A stretch of DNA of 50,094 bases from Streptomyces sp. col6. GTDB taxonomy: Bacteria > Actinomycetota > Actinomycetes > Streptomycetales > Streptomycetaceae. The DNA is taken from positions 82,092 to 132,185 of the forward strand of contig NZ_RDBL01000010.1 of NCBI RefSeq assembly GCF_008042035.1, written 5' to 3'. Under the pieces are notes generated by a model. The model saw only the letters and a list, made by a program, of their open reading frames with translations. It was not told the DNA's origin and searched no databases. Numbering within the stretch: the stretch's first letter is position 1; each line of letters opens with the position of its first letter. The translations under genes and the position numbers were made by a program. Positions 42,414-50,094 of the stretch are shown in pieces.

Positions 42414-43826
42414 TCAGCTGCCCCAGCGCAGGGCGATCGTGTCACCCGCGTGGAGCACCTTCCCCCGGGTCGCACCGGCGAACGACGAGCCGTCGACGCT
42501 CACCTTCCAGGTGTTCGAACCGCTGTTGGCCTTGCCGTTGAGCGAGGTGAGGGTGCCGGTGCCCGACGCGGGCGTCACCCCGCTCACGCAGCCGGAGGGC
42601 GTGGCCGCCGTCGTGGCCGCGTCCAGCACCGCGCCGAGCGTGGCCGTCGTCCCGGTGGGGGTGAACGCGACCGAGCACACCTTGAGGCCGCCCGTGCCGT
42701 CGTCCACGGTCAGGGCCAGCTTCGTCGCGGTGCCCGAGGTGAAGGCGCTCTGCGCCACCCACTGGGGCGCACCGCTGGTGGCCGGGACCGGGGGAGCGGC
42801 GGTGAAGCCGCCTCCCGCAACCGCGCGCAGGCCGTCGATGGACGCGTAGGCGGACGGCGAGGTGTCACTGGGCAGGTACTTGAAGCCGCCGCCGGGGTTG
42901 AACTGCTGGGCGATGAGGAAGTCCACCGGGGTCTTGCCGGCCGAGGTCAGGAAGTCGCCCGTCTGCGGGTTGATCCCACAGGCGTTGAGCCCGGAGACGG
43001 CCCAGCCGTTGGAGTCGGTGTTGATCCCGAACATCGCGTTGAACGCGCCGCTGGCGGGGATGAGCTTGCTCTTGAGGAACGCCTTCGCCTGCGTGATGTC
43101 GGTGTCGGTGTTCGCGACGCCGGAGACGCACAGCGCGGCCATCGCCGCACCCGTCATGTCGATGTCGCTGGTGGTGGCGAGCTGCGTCGGGTCGCCCTCG
43201 GCCTTGCTGTAGTTCCAGCCGCCGTCGTCGTGCTGGTTGGCGCGGATTCGGGTGATCAGCGCGTTCCGCAACGACTGGGGTATGCGCTGCGCACCGGCCT
43301 GGGTCCTGGCGCCGCCCAGCGCGAGCGCCGCGAACACGGTTCCGTTGAAGTTCGCCGACGGGCCGAAGTAACCCGGCTCGGCCGTCTGCCAGTAGCCGTA
43401 GATGTCCCCGATCAGGTTGCGCGACGCGGAGACGCGGGACGGGTCGATGCCCGCCGCGTACGCGTTGAGCGTGGCGCGCTCGTAGTCGGTGACCACCGGT
43501 GAGGCGGACGGCCAGGCCGCCGTGGCGAGCAGGGTGCGGTAGACCGATCTCGCGTTCTTCGTGGTGTCGCCGCCCGGTGTGACGTCGACGGCGGCCGTTC
43601 CGGCGGCGGCGAGCGCGCTGAACGCCCACTCGTTGGACAGCCCCGTCCCGGCGTACGAACCGTCCGCCGCCTGGAGCGACTTGAGGTAGGCGACCCCGTT
43701 CGTCTTCGAGGTGGCGATCTGGGCGGGGGTGGTCGTCGCGGCGGCCGGCAGAACGGTCAGACAGAACGCGCCGAGCGATGCGGACGCGGTGAACGCGAGA
43801 CGGCGCGGAAAGGTGAGGCGGGACAT
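42414..43826 (-). CDS. Secreted intrinsic-factor-like protein: alpha/alpha toroid plus DUF4430-like beta domain
   Basis: 470 residues; CAGGAG lies six bases before the ATG. A Sec signal peptide (residues 1-30) is followed by an alpha/alpha-toroid of prenyltransferase/terpene-cyclase-like repeats (about 36-345: GVAYLKSLQAADGSYAG, IRANQHDDGGWNYS, FLIAQQFNPGGGFKYL). A C-terminal domain of about 105 residues (365-470) contains ATLGAVLDAATTAA, GTLTSLNGKANSGSNTW and AGDTIALRWGS. That beta-domain pattern and the toroid-plus-beta order are the architecture of vertebrate intrinsic factor and transcobalamin, which sandwich cobalamin between the two domains. There is no membrane anchor, so it should be released. 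A cobalamin riboswitch lies in its leader. B12 or corrinoid binding is inferred from domain order and regulation; no ligand residues can be named. Confidence 0.85.
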   Translation of the reverse strand: MSRLTFPRRLAFTASASLGAFCLTVLPAAATTTPAQIATSKTNGVAYLKSLQAADGSYAGTGLSNEWAFSALAAAGTAAVDVTPGGDTTKNARSVYRTLLATAAWPSASPVVTDYERATLNAYAAGIDPSRVSASRNLIGDIYGYWQTAEPGYFGPSANFNGTVFAALALGGARTQAGAQRIPQSLRNALITRIRANQHDDGGWNYSKAEGDPTQLATTSDIDMTGAAMAALCVSGVANTDTDITQAKAFLKSKLIPASGAFNAMFGINTDSNGWAVSGLNACGINPQTGDFLTSAGKTPVDFLIAQQFNPGGGFKYLPSDTSPSAYASIDGLRAVAGGGFTAAPPVPATSGAPQWVAQSAFTSGTATKLALTVDDGTGGLKVCSVAFTPTGTTATLGAVLDAATTAATPSGCVSGVTPASGTGTLTSLNGKANSGSNTWKVSVDGSSFAGATRGKVLHAGDTIALRWGS

Positions 43827-43944
43827 GGCCTGCTCCTGGGATGAGGGGCGCCGACCGGACCCGCGATGCTCACCGGACCAGGCGGGAGGCAGCAGCGGGC
43901 AGGGCCGCCGCCCGAACGCGTGGACCGGCTTCCTGAAGTGCTTC

Positions 43945-44040
43945 GCCGCGTGGGCATTCGGGCTCGGAACGGCCCCCGCCGTTCCACACCGCTGCGCGTC
44001 AGCCCCGGACTCTCACCGGGTTCCCCCATGTGGCAGGGCG
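43945..44040 (-). promoter_or_regulatory. Cobalamin riboswitch of the secreted intrinsic-factor-like gene
   Basis: On the minus strand: GGGGGAACCCGGTGAGAGTC, then GGGGCTGACGCGCAGCGGTG and GGAACGGC, with the 3' conserved piece GAGCCCGAATGCCCACG. TGGG near the 5' end can pair with CCCA at the 3' end. The shorter peripheral arms make it more compact than the metE riboswitch. About 120 nt separate the aptamer from the start codon. Confidence 0.87.
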
Positions 44041-44111
44041 GGACGCTACCGGACGCCGGACCGCCCCGCCAGACGGCCCCGCCGGCCGGACCGTCGGTCG
44101 CCGGGGCCGTC

Positions 44112-44141
44112 TTGACGTTCCGGGAACCACCGTGCTGCAAT
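44112..44141 (+). promoter_or_regulatory. Putative promoter of the toroid/ECF operon
   Basis: TTGACG (44112-44117), an 18-bp spacer and TGCAAT (44136-44141) stand about 20 bp before the riboswitch aptamer. The -10 is weak, but the position is right for a transcript that starts just 5' of the aptamer. Confidence 0.45.
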
Positions 44142-44159
44142 CCGCTCGACAAGCACTGA

Positions 44160-44242
44160 GTCCCAGGGGAAGCCGGTCGAAATCCGGCGCTGACCCGCAA
44201 CCGTAGGCCCGGCACCGCCGGGCGAGCCGGATTACCTGGGGC
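44160..44242 (+). promoter_or_regulatory. Cobalamin riboswitch of the wall-anchored toroid / ECF transporter operon
   Basis: GGGGAAGCCGGTCGAAATCC, then GGCGCTGACCCGCAACCGTAG and GAGCCGGATTACC are characteristic of actinobacterial cobalamin riboswitches; CCCAGG (44163-44168) and CCTGGG (44235-44240) close P1. The start codon GTG lies about 135 nt downstream with GAGGGGG before it. GTCCCC at 44347-44352 could mask that site, suggesting control of translation. Confidence 0.88.
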
Positions 44243-44376
44243 CGATTACTGCAGCGAGAAGCGCCGTCGCGGACTACGGCGTGGTCGACCAGCCCTGCCC
44301 TGCGCCGGATCGCGCGCGGTGACGGGCCGCCTCTGCCACGTTCATGTCCCCGACGGGACGTGACGAGGGGGCCGCG

Positions 44377-47154
44377 GTGGAGACCGCACAGCGAAGAGAC
44401 CGGCAGACGGGCGCACGTGCGCTCCTGGCCCTGATATCCACGGGCTTCCTGCTGCTTGCCATGTGCGTGACACTCGTCACGGTCACGCCCGCCGCCGCGG
44501 CAGACCCGGTCGGCGACTGCACGGCCACCGAAGGAGCCGTCGTCGCCGTCGACTTCGGCCCCTTCGGCGGGAAGGTCGAGCGCGGCTGCGACATGACGCC
44601 GACCACCGGCTACGACCTCCTGCACGACGGGGGCTTCACCACCGAGGGCACCCAGCACGACGGCCCCGCCTTCATCTGCCGCATCGGCCTCGGCTCGGGC
44701 ACCCAGTACCCGACCGAGAAGCAGGAGGCCTGCGTCCTCACCCCGCCGGCCACCGCGTACTGGTCGTACTGGACCGCGTCCCCGGGCACCAACCGGTGGA
44801 CGTACAGCCAGTACGGCGCCATGAGCCGCAAGCTGAAGGACGGTGACGTCGACGCCTGGGTGTTCGGCGGCACCGACATCGGCGGCAGCACCGGCAAGCC
44901 GACGTTCACCCCCGACGACGTGCGCGCCGGCGGCGGGACCGGGACCCCCGACCCGGGGAACACGCCCACCGTCCCCGCCGGGCAGATCGACCTCGCGGCG
45001 GCGGCCGGCTGGATCGGCGGCACGCTCAAGGACGGCGAACGCGTCGTGGACGACGGCGCCGACACGCCCAACTTCCTGCTGACCACCGAGGCGTTGTACG
45101 CGCTCGCCGCCGCCGACCCGGAGAACGCCCACCTCGCGAAGGTGACGGCCTTCCTCGCCGACCACACCGACGCGTACGCCTACCCGTCGGGCAAGGACGA
45201 GGCCCCGGACGCCACCGCCGCCGCGCGCCTCGCCCTGGTGGCCGAGGCCACGGAGGGCGACCCGCGCGGCTTCGGCGGGCACGACCTGATCGCGGACCTC
45301 GTCGGCCACGTCTGCCCGGCGGGTCCCGAATCGGGCAGCCCCACACCCGGCTGCACCGCCAAGGGCGACTTCCGTAACGCCGGCTACGGGGACGGCCAGG
45401 CGCTGGCCGTGCTCGCCGTGCTCCGCGCCGGTGTCACGCCCCCGGCCGAGGCGGTGGCCCGGCTCACCCAGCTCCAGTGCGAGGACGGCGGTGTCACCAG
45501 CATCCTGATCCGGCCCGGCGAGTACTGCGACGGGGACCCCGGCACCACCGGCCTGGTCGCCCTCGCCCTGCACGAGGCGGGCGGTCAGGACAAGGCGGTC
45601 GAGCAGGCCGTGGCGTATCTGAAGAAGGCCCAGCGCCAGGACGGGGCCTTCCCCGGGTACACCGGTGCTACCACCGGCAGCGTCTACGCCACCGGGTACG
45701 CCGCCCAGGCCCTGCGCGCGCTGGACGCCACCGCCCACGCGGACGCGGCGGTCGCCTGGCTGTCCCGCGAACAACTCGACGGCGGGGGCTTCGGGTTCGA
45801 GGAGGACGCCACCGACCCGGCGCTCTACGCGACCTCGCCCGCCGTCCTCGCAGGCGCGGGTACCGACCTCGGCCGCCTCACCACGAAGCAGCCCGACCCG
45901 ACCGACCCGCCGGCCACCGAGTCGCCCACGACCGAGCCGCCCACCACCGGGCCGACCACGACGGACCGTCCCACCACCGGGCCCAGCCGCCCGGCCGGCG
46001 AAGGTCCCGACCTGAAGAAGGGCGTCGCCTACCTCACCAGCGCCGCCAACCTCCGTCAGGGCCAGTACTACCCGGCCGACCCGAAGCTCCCCGGCGCGGA
46101 CTTCGGGCTCACCATCGACGGCGCGTACTCCCTCGCCGCAACCGGCCTCGACAACGACAAGCTGCGCGGCATCGTCGACTTCCTCGACCACGGGGGCAAG
46201 GACGGCGACGGCAAGACCCTCCAGGACTGGACCGGCGCCGGTACGAAGTACGCGCTGGGCGGCTCCATGGGCAAGGCCGCCCTCCTCGCCGAGGCCGTGG
46301 GCCGCGACCCGCGCGACTTCGGCGGCAAGGACCTCATCGCCGCGCTGAACACCGCCGTCTGTGAGAAGGCGAGCAAGGCCCCGGACCGCAGCTGCGCGGC
46401 CGAGGGCGCCTACACCTACGCGCCCTCCGTCTTCTCCCAGTCCCTCGCGATCATGGCCCAGCTGAGGGCGGACGAGAAGGACGCCGCCCAGAAGCCGATC
46501 GCGTACCTGGAAAGCCTCCAGCACGACAGCGGGGCCTGGCCCAGCCTGATCCCCGCCACGGGTGACTCGGACGTCGACTCGACCTCTATCGCCGCCATGG
46601 CCCTGGACCTTGCCGGCGGCGACAAGGCGGACCGGGCCGTCGACAAGGCGCTGTCCTGGATCGCGGGCAAGCAGCTGCCCGACGGCGGCTTCCCCGGCGC
46701 GGCCGGCAACTCGGTCAACTCGGCGGCCCTCGCCATCCAGGGGCTCTCGCTGGACCAGAAGCGCTACGACTCCGAGATCGGCAAGGCCCTGAAGTTCCTG
46801 GCCGGCCAGCAGAATTCCGACGGCGGTTTCAACGTCGCCCAGGACGGTCAGCGCGGATCGAACCTGCGCGCCTCCGCCCAGGCGGTCGGCGGAGCCACCG
46901 GTATCTCCTTCGCCCTGCTGGAACGCAGCCTGGAGGGCACCACCCCGCAGCCCGTCCCCAGCGCATCCACCCCGCAGATCATCACGCCCGGCGGCACCGG
47001 AAACATCGTCGACACCGACGGGGGAGGCGGCGCCCTCGCCTCGACCGGTGTGCGGATCGGCGCCCTCGCCGGCGCGGCGGCGCTGCTCGTGGCCGCCGGC
47101 TGGTGGTTCGTCGTCGTGTCCCGGCGCCGGGCCGAAGCGGAGGGCCGGATATGA
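44377..47154 (+). CDS. Cell-wall-anchored protein: DUF4430-like domain plus two alpha/alpha toroids
   Basis: 925 residues from a GTG with GAGGGGG five bases upstream; an ATG at 44344 lacks a ribosome-binding site. The order is: signal peptide (about 10-42); a beta domain of about 130 residues with four Cys and AYWSYWTASPGTNRWTYS, then KLKDGDVDAWVFGG; a first toroid (about 205-500); a Thr/Pro-rich linker (about 505-540); a second toroid (about 545-850, with LESLQHDSGAW, IAGKQLPDGGFPGA, LAGQQNSDGGFN); and a C-terminal LASTG (887-891), hydrophobic segment and Arg-rich tail. LAxTG is the class E sortase signal of Streptomyces, so the protein is probably peptidoglycan-linked. Its stop overlaps the next start (ATGA). 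B12-riboswitch control and the intrinsic-factor-like domains suggest surface capture of a corrinoid. Confidence 0.86.
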   Translation: METAQRRDRQTGARALLALISTGFLLLAMCVTLVTVTPAAAADPVGDCTATEGAVVAVDFGPFGGKVERGCDMTPTTGYDLLHDGGFTTEGTQHDGPAFICRIGLGSGTQYPTEKQEACVLTPPATAYWSYWTASPGTNRWTYSQYGAMSRKLKDGDVDAWVFGGTDIGGSTGKPTFTPDDVRAGGGTGTPDPGNTPTVPAGQIDLAAAAGWIGGTLKDGERVVDDGADTPNFLLTTEALYALAAADPENAHLAKVTAFLADHTDAYAYPSGKDEAPDATAAARLALVAEATEGDPRGFGGHDLIADLVGHVCPAGPESGSPTPGCTAKGDFRNAGYGDGQALAVLAVLRAGVTPPAEAVARLTQLQCEDGGVTSILIRPGEYCDGDPGTTGLVALALHEAGGQDKAVEQAVAYLKKAQRQDGAFPGYTGATTGSVYATGYAAQALRALDATAHADAAVAWLSREQLDGGGFGFEEDATDPALYATSPAVLAGAGTDLGRLTTKQPDPTDPPATESPTTEPPTTGPTTTDRPTTGPSRPAGEGPDLKKGVAYLTSAANLRQGQYYPADPKLPGADFGLTIDGAYSLAATGLDNDKLRGIVDFLDHGGKDGDGKTLQDWTGAGTKYALGGSMGKAALLAEAVGRDPRDFGGKDLIAALNTAVCEKASKAPDRSCAAEGAYTYAPSVFSQSLAIMAQLRADEKDAAQKPIAYLESLQHDSGAWPSLIPATGDSDVDSTSIAAMALDLAGGDKADRAVDKALSWIAGKQLPDGGFPGAAGNSVNSAALAIQGLSLDQKRYDSEIGKALKFLAGQQNSDGGFNVAQDGQRGSNLRASAQAVGGATGISFALLERSLEGTTPQPVPSASTPQIITPGGTGNIVDTDGGGGALASTGVRIGALAGAAALLVAAGWWFVVVSRRRAEAEGRI

Positions 47155-48050
47155 GGACCCCCACCTGGCGCGGGGCCGTACGCGCGATCGTCGCCCTGCT
47201 GCTCGGGGCCGCCGCGCTGACGGCCAACGCGCCGTCGGCCACGGCCGATCCGCAGCCCATGGGCCGGTGCACCACCACCTCCGGCGTCGTGCTCGCGGTC
47301 GACTTCAGCCACTGGGGCGGGCCCGTCTACCGCTCCTGCGGAACTACCCCCACCACCGGGTACGAACTCCTCAACCAGGGCGGCTGGCGCACCACCGGCA
47401 CCGGACACGACGGCCCGGCCTTCATCTGCCGGATCGGCTACAGCGGCCACCAGGGCGGCAAGCAGTACCCGACGCCCCAGCAGGAGGACTGCGTCCTGAC
47501 GCCGCCCGCCTCCGCCTACTGGTCCTACTGGCATGCCGACCCGGGCGCGAGCACCTGGGAGTACAGCCAGCTCGGCGCCATGCTGTACAAGCCGAAGCCG
47601 GGCAGCGTCGACCTGTGGATCTTCGGCGGCACCGACATCGGCGGCACCAAGGGCCGGCCGACCCTCACCCCGGACCAGTTGCGCGCCCACAACACCAAGG
47701 CGCAGGGCGACGTGGGCAAGCCGGAGTCGACCGAGCGCGCCCCCGAGCTGCCGCCCGGCACGGACACCGGGCCGAAGGCGTCCCCCACGAAGAAGCCCAC
47801 GCCGTCGGCGTCCGCCTCGCCGACGCCTTCCCCCAGCCCGTCGCAGTCCGCGTCGCCGAGCCCGTCGGAGACCGCCACGCCCACCCCGATCGCGTCGAGT
47901 ACGGGTCCTGACGTGCTCGTCGCCGCCCCGGCGAGCGACGCGAAGACCGACGCGGGATCCGTCGTCCCGGTCGTCGCCGGCGGCGCGCTGATCCTGCTCG
48001 TCGGCGGGGCCGCCGTCTACGCGGCCAGGCGCCGGCGCCGCACCGAGTGA
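47151..48050 (+). CDS. Membrane-tethered DUF4430-like beta-domain protein
   Basis: 299 residues; ATGA overlap with the upstream gene and GGAGG seven bases before the ATG. A signal peptide (1-32) precedes a domain (35-165) closely related to the N-terminal domain of the upstream wall protein. It has the same four Cys (40, 63, 93, 114), FICRIG, DCVLTPPASAYWSYWHADPG and a DLWIFGGTDIGG end. Residues 190-255 are a Pro/Ser/Thr-rich stalk, followed by one transmembrane helix (about 271-291) and RRRRRTE. There is no LAxTG, so it should stay in the membrane beside the ECF transporter encoded next. It may hand substrate from the wall protein to the transporter; this is inference. Confidence 0.83.
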   Translation: MRTPTWRGAVRAIVALLLGAAALTANAPSATADPQPMGRCTTTSGVVLAVDFSHWGGPVYRSCGTTPTTGYELLNQGGWRTTGTGHDGPAFICRIGYSGHQGGKQYPTPQQEDCVLTPPASAYWSYWHADPGASTWEYSQLGAMLYKPKPGSVDLWIFGGTDIGGTKGRPTLTPDQLRAHNTKAQGDVGKPESTERAPELPPGTDTGPKASPTKKPTPSASASPTPSPSPSQSASPSPSETATPTPIASSTGPDVLVAAPASDAKTDAGSVVPVVAGGALILLVGGAAVYAARRRRRTE

Positions 48051-49231
48051 GCGGCACGACCGGCGTGGCGGCCGTCCCGGTGTCCGGCCACACGCCGGAC
48101 ACCGGCGGCCGGCGCCTGCCCAGGACCCTGCACCCCGTCGCCTGGTGGATCTGGGCGCTCGCCCTGGCCACGGCGGTCAGCCGCACCAACAACCCGCTGC
48201 TGCTGTTCCTCGTCCTCGCCGTCCTCGGCTACGTCGTCACCGCACGCCGCACCGAGGCCCCCTGGGCGCGCGGCTTCAAGTACTACCTGTACCTCGCCCT
48301 CACCGTCGTCGCGATCCGCGTCCTGTTCCGGGCGGTGTTCGCGACCGGCATCACCCCGCACGACCATTTCCTCTTCTCGCTCCCGCACATCCCCACCCCC
48401 GACTGGTACGCGGGCATCCAACTCGGCGGCCCCGTCTCGCTGGAGGCCCTGCTGTCGGCCGCCACCGACGGGCTCCGGCTCGCCTGCATGCTCTGCTGCA
48501 TCGGCGCCGCCAACACCCTCGCCAACCCGAAGCGCGCCCTGCGCGTCCTGCCCGGCGCCCTGCACGAACTCGGCGTCGCCGTCACCGTCGCCATCAGCGT
48601 CGCGCCCCAACTCGTCCAGAGCGTCCAGCGTGTCGCCCGCGCGCGCAGACTCCGCGCCGGCCGCAACAAGGGGCTGAAGGCCCTGCGCGGCATCGTCGTC
48701 CCCGTCCTGGAGGACGCCCTGGAACGCTCTCTGCGGCTCGCCGCCGGCATGGACTCCCGGGGATACGGGCGGGCCGGCACCGCGACCCGCGACTCCCGGC
48801 GTGCCACCGGCGCGCTGATGCTCCTCGGCATGTGCGGGCTCTGTGCCGGGGCGTACGGGCTCCTCGACGCGACCGCGCCCCGCTTCCTCGGTTTCCCGGC
48901 CATGGCGACGGGCGCCGTGCTGTGCGTCGCGGGCCTGCGCCTGGGCGGACGCCGGGTGTCGCGGACCACCTACCGGCCCGATCCCTGGCTGCTGCCCGAG
49001 TGGACCGTCGCCGGCGCCGGGACGATCGCCGCCGTGCTGCTGTTCAGCAACATGGGGTACGACGCCGCCGAGCTCAACCCCTCCATCTATCCGCTCAGCT
49101 GGCCCACCCTGCCCGTGGTGCCGGCCTGCGCGATCCTGCTCGCCGGTACGGCCGGCTTCCTCGCACCACCCCCGGCCGCGCCCCGCCCGGCCGTACCCCG
49201 GCCGCGCGCCGAGAAAGCCGAAGCCACGTGA
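48047..49231 (+). CDS. ecfT: ECF transporter transmembrane component (EcfT)
   Basis: 394 residues, started by a GTG overlapping the previous stop (GTGA). The CbiQ/EcfT family is indicated by several transmembrane segments and by the two short Arg motifs on cytoplasmic coupling helices that contact the ATPases: ARARRLRAGRNKGLKAL and LAAGMDSRGYGR. EcfT links the ATPase pair to a substrate-binding S component. Two or three extra C-terminal membrane segments and a Pro/Ala-rich tail make it longer than the usual 250-270 residues. The coupled neighbours (surface domains upstream, ATPase downstream) indicate a dedicated transporter, probably for a B12-type substrate given the riboswitch. Confidence 0.92.
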   Translation: MSGTTGVAAVPVSGHTPDTGGRRLPRTLHPVAWWIWALALATAVSRTNNPLLLFLVLAVLGYVVTARRTEAPWARGFKYYLYLALTVVAIRVLFRAVFATGITPHDHFLFSLPHIPTPDWYAGIQLGGPVSLEALLSAATDGLRLACMLCCIGAANTLANPKRALRVLPGALHELGVAVTVAISVAPQLVQSVQRVARARRLRAGRNKGLKALRGIVVPVLEDALERSLRLAAGMDSRGYGRAGTATRDSRRATGALMLLGMCGLCAGAYGLLDATAPRFLGFPAMATGAVLCVAGLRLGGRRVSRTTYRPDPWLLPEWTVAGAGTIAAVLLFSNMGYDAAELNPSIYPLSWPTLPVVPACAILLAGTAGFLAPPPAAPRPAVPRPRAEKAEAT

Positions 49232-50094
49232 TCACCTTCGACCAGGTCACCGTCCAGTACGAGGACACGGCCGAACCCGCCCTCCGCGAAGTCGACCTCA
49301 CCGTCGAGGAGGGCGAACTCTGCCTCGTCGTCGGGCACACCGGCGTCGGCAAGTCCACGCTCCTGGGCGCCGTCAACGGCCTGGTGCCGCACTTCACCGG
49401 CGGCACCCTGTACGGCCGTGTCACCGTCGACGGCCGGGACACCGCCCACCATCCGCCCCGGGAACTCGCCGACGTCGTCGGTGTCGTCGGACAGGACCCG
49501 CTCGACGGCTTCGTCACGGACACCGTCGAAGAGGAACTCGCCTACGCGATGGAGCAGTTGGCGACCCCGCCCGCCGTCATGCGCAAACGCGTCGAAGAGA
49601 CCCTCGACCTCCTGGGCCTCGCCGACCTGCGCCACCGCGCCCTCCACGAGCTCTCCGGCGGGCAGCAGCAGCGTGTCGCGATCGGCTCCGTGCTCACCGC
49701 CCACCCCCGCGTCCTCGTCCTGGACGAACCCACCTCCGCGCTGGACCCCACCGCCGCCGACGAGGTCCTGGCGGCCGTCACCCGCCTCGTCCACGACCTC
49801 GGCGTCACCGTCCTCATGGCCGAACACCGCCTGGAGCGCGTCGTCCAGTACGCCGACCGGGTCATCCACCTGCCCGGCGACGGCCGCGCGGTCCACGGTG
49901 CCCCCGCCGGCATCCTGCGCACGTCCTCCATCGCCCCGCCCCTCGTGGACCTCGCCCGCGCCGTCGGCTGGGACCCGCTGCCGCTCTCCGTCCGCGACGC
50001 CCGCCGTGCCGCCGCCCCGCTGCGGACCGGGCTCGCCGGAGTCTGCCCCGAACGCGTGCGCCCCGCCCCGCCCGCCGACGCCGCCACCCTGCTG
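49228..50094 (+). CDS. ECF transporter ATPase (EcfA), 3' end outside window
   Basis: 289 codons are visible from a GTG overlapping the EcfT stop (GTGA); the frame is still open at the window edge. Walker A is GHTGVGKSTLL, the Q-loop is in VVGQDPLDGF, the ABC signature is LSGGQQQRVAIG, Walker B is RVLVLDEPTSALD and the switch His is in MAEHRLERV, so this first nucleotide-binding domain is complete by about residue 225. The chain continues beyond a single domain, which suggests the fused double ATPase (EcfA-EcfA') common in actinobacteria. An S component is expected downstream; it decides the substrate and is not visible. Confidence 0.93.
   Translation, partial: MITFDQVTVQYEDTAEPALREVDLTVEEGELCLVVGHTGVGKSTLLGAVNGLVPHFTGGTLYGRVTVDGRDTAHHPPRELADVVGVVGQDPLDGFVTDTVEEELAYAMEQLATPPAVMRKRVEETLDLLGLADLRHRALHELSGGQQQRVAIGSVLTAHPRVLVLDEPTSALDPTAADEVLAAVTRLVHDLGVTVLMAEHRLERVVQYADRVIHLPGDGRAVHGAPAGILRTSSIAPPLVDLARAVGWDPLPLSVRDARRAAAPLRTGLAGVCPERVRPAPPADAATLL

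Noticed and set aside
45895..45990. Repetitive ACC/CCG-rich stretch considered as a tandem DNA repeat
   Set aside because: It encodes the Thr/Pro-rich linker between toroids; similarly 47790-47900 encodes a Ser/Pro-rich stalk. Both are low-complexity protein linkers.
43999..46524. An 841-codon minus-strand frame opposite the wall-anchored toroid gene
   Set aside because: It reads Gly/Arg/Val-rich shadow sequence, crosses both riboswitches and has no ribosome-binding site or motif.

Overview
The window reads as chromosomal DNA of a Streptomyces-type actinomycete. The evidence is very high G+C with GC-rich third codon positions, frequent GTG starts, many ATGA/GTGA stop-start overlaps, a DmdR/DtxR-type iron box, Streptomyces-style gene families (RamB-like regulator, SrsABC-like phenolic-lipid genes, AfsR-like NB-ARC fragment) and actinobacterial cobalamin riboswitches. 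No rRNA, tRNA, CRISPR array, transposase or phage gene was seen.

Left part (1-13.7 kb): the end of a GNAT acetyltransferase; an N-acetylglutamate kinase paralogue whose start codon abuts an iron box; pyruvate carboxylase with a divergent IclR-type regulator; an NHEJ-type ATP-dependent DNA ligase; a four-gene minus-strand operon for a probable phenolic lipid or quinone (type III polyketide synthase, ICMT-like methyltransferase, FAD hydroxylase, SAM methyltransferase) with a divergent UbiA prenyltransferase; and an HD hydrolase, a small protein and an SDR oxidoreductase.

Middle part (13.8-32.3 kb): an RNase HI gene whose 3' end runs into a perfect 78-bp inverted repeat and then into a decapitated NB-ARC regulator, which is a fold-back rearrangement or an assembly artefact. 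Then come NUDIX, a PNPOx remnant, MoeA, and a deoxynucleoside kinase / FhuF-like / CobF series. A promoter with a palindromic operator drives a secreted beta-helix protein and a Tat-exported phospholipase C. A PucR regulator faces a xanthine-dehydrogenase-type operon whose fused 2Fe-2S/molybdenum subunit is split by an apparent one-base frameshift.

Right part (32.4-50.1 kb): a largely vitamin B12-governed region with four cobalamin riboswitches. One precedes a thioredoxin-fold ferredoxin, one precedes metE, and two lie back to back between a secreted protein and a wall-anchored multidomain protein. Between metE and that pair lies the glyoxylate cluster (isocitrate lyase, malate synthase, 3-hydroxybutyryl-CoA dehydrogenase, RamB-like regulator), which carries a 202-bp MITE-like insertion.

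The most notable system is at 42.4-50.1 kb. Three exported proteins are built from alpha/alpha-toroid and DUF4430-like beta domains, the two building blocks of vertebrate intrinsic factor and transcobalamin. They sit under B12 riboswitches, and two of them are translationally coupled to EcfT and an ECF ATPase that runs off the window. I infer a surface relay for capture and ECF-type import of cobalamin or another corrinoid. The domain assignments are by eye and no database search was possible.
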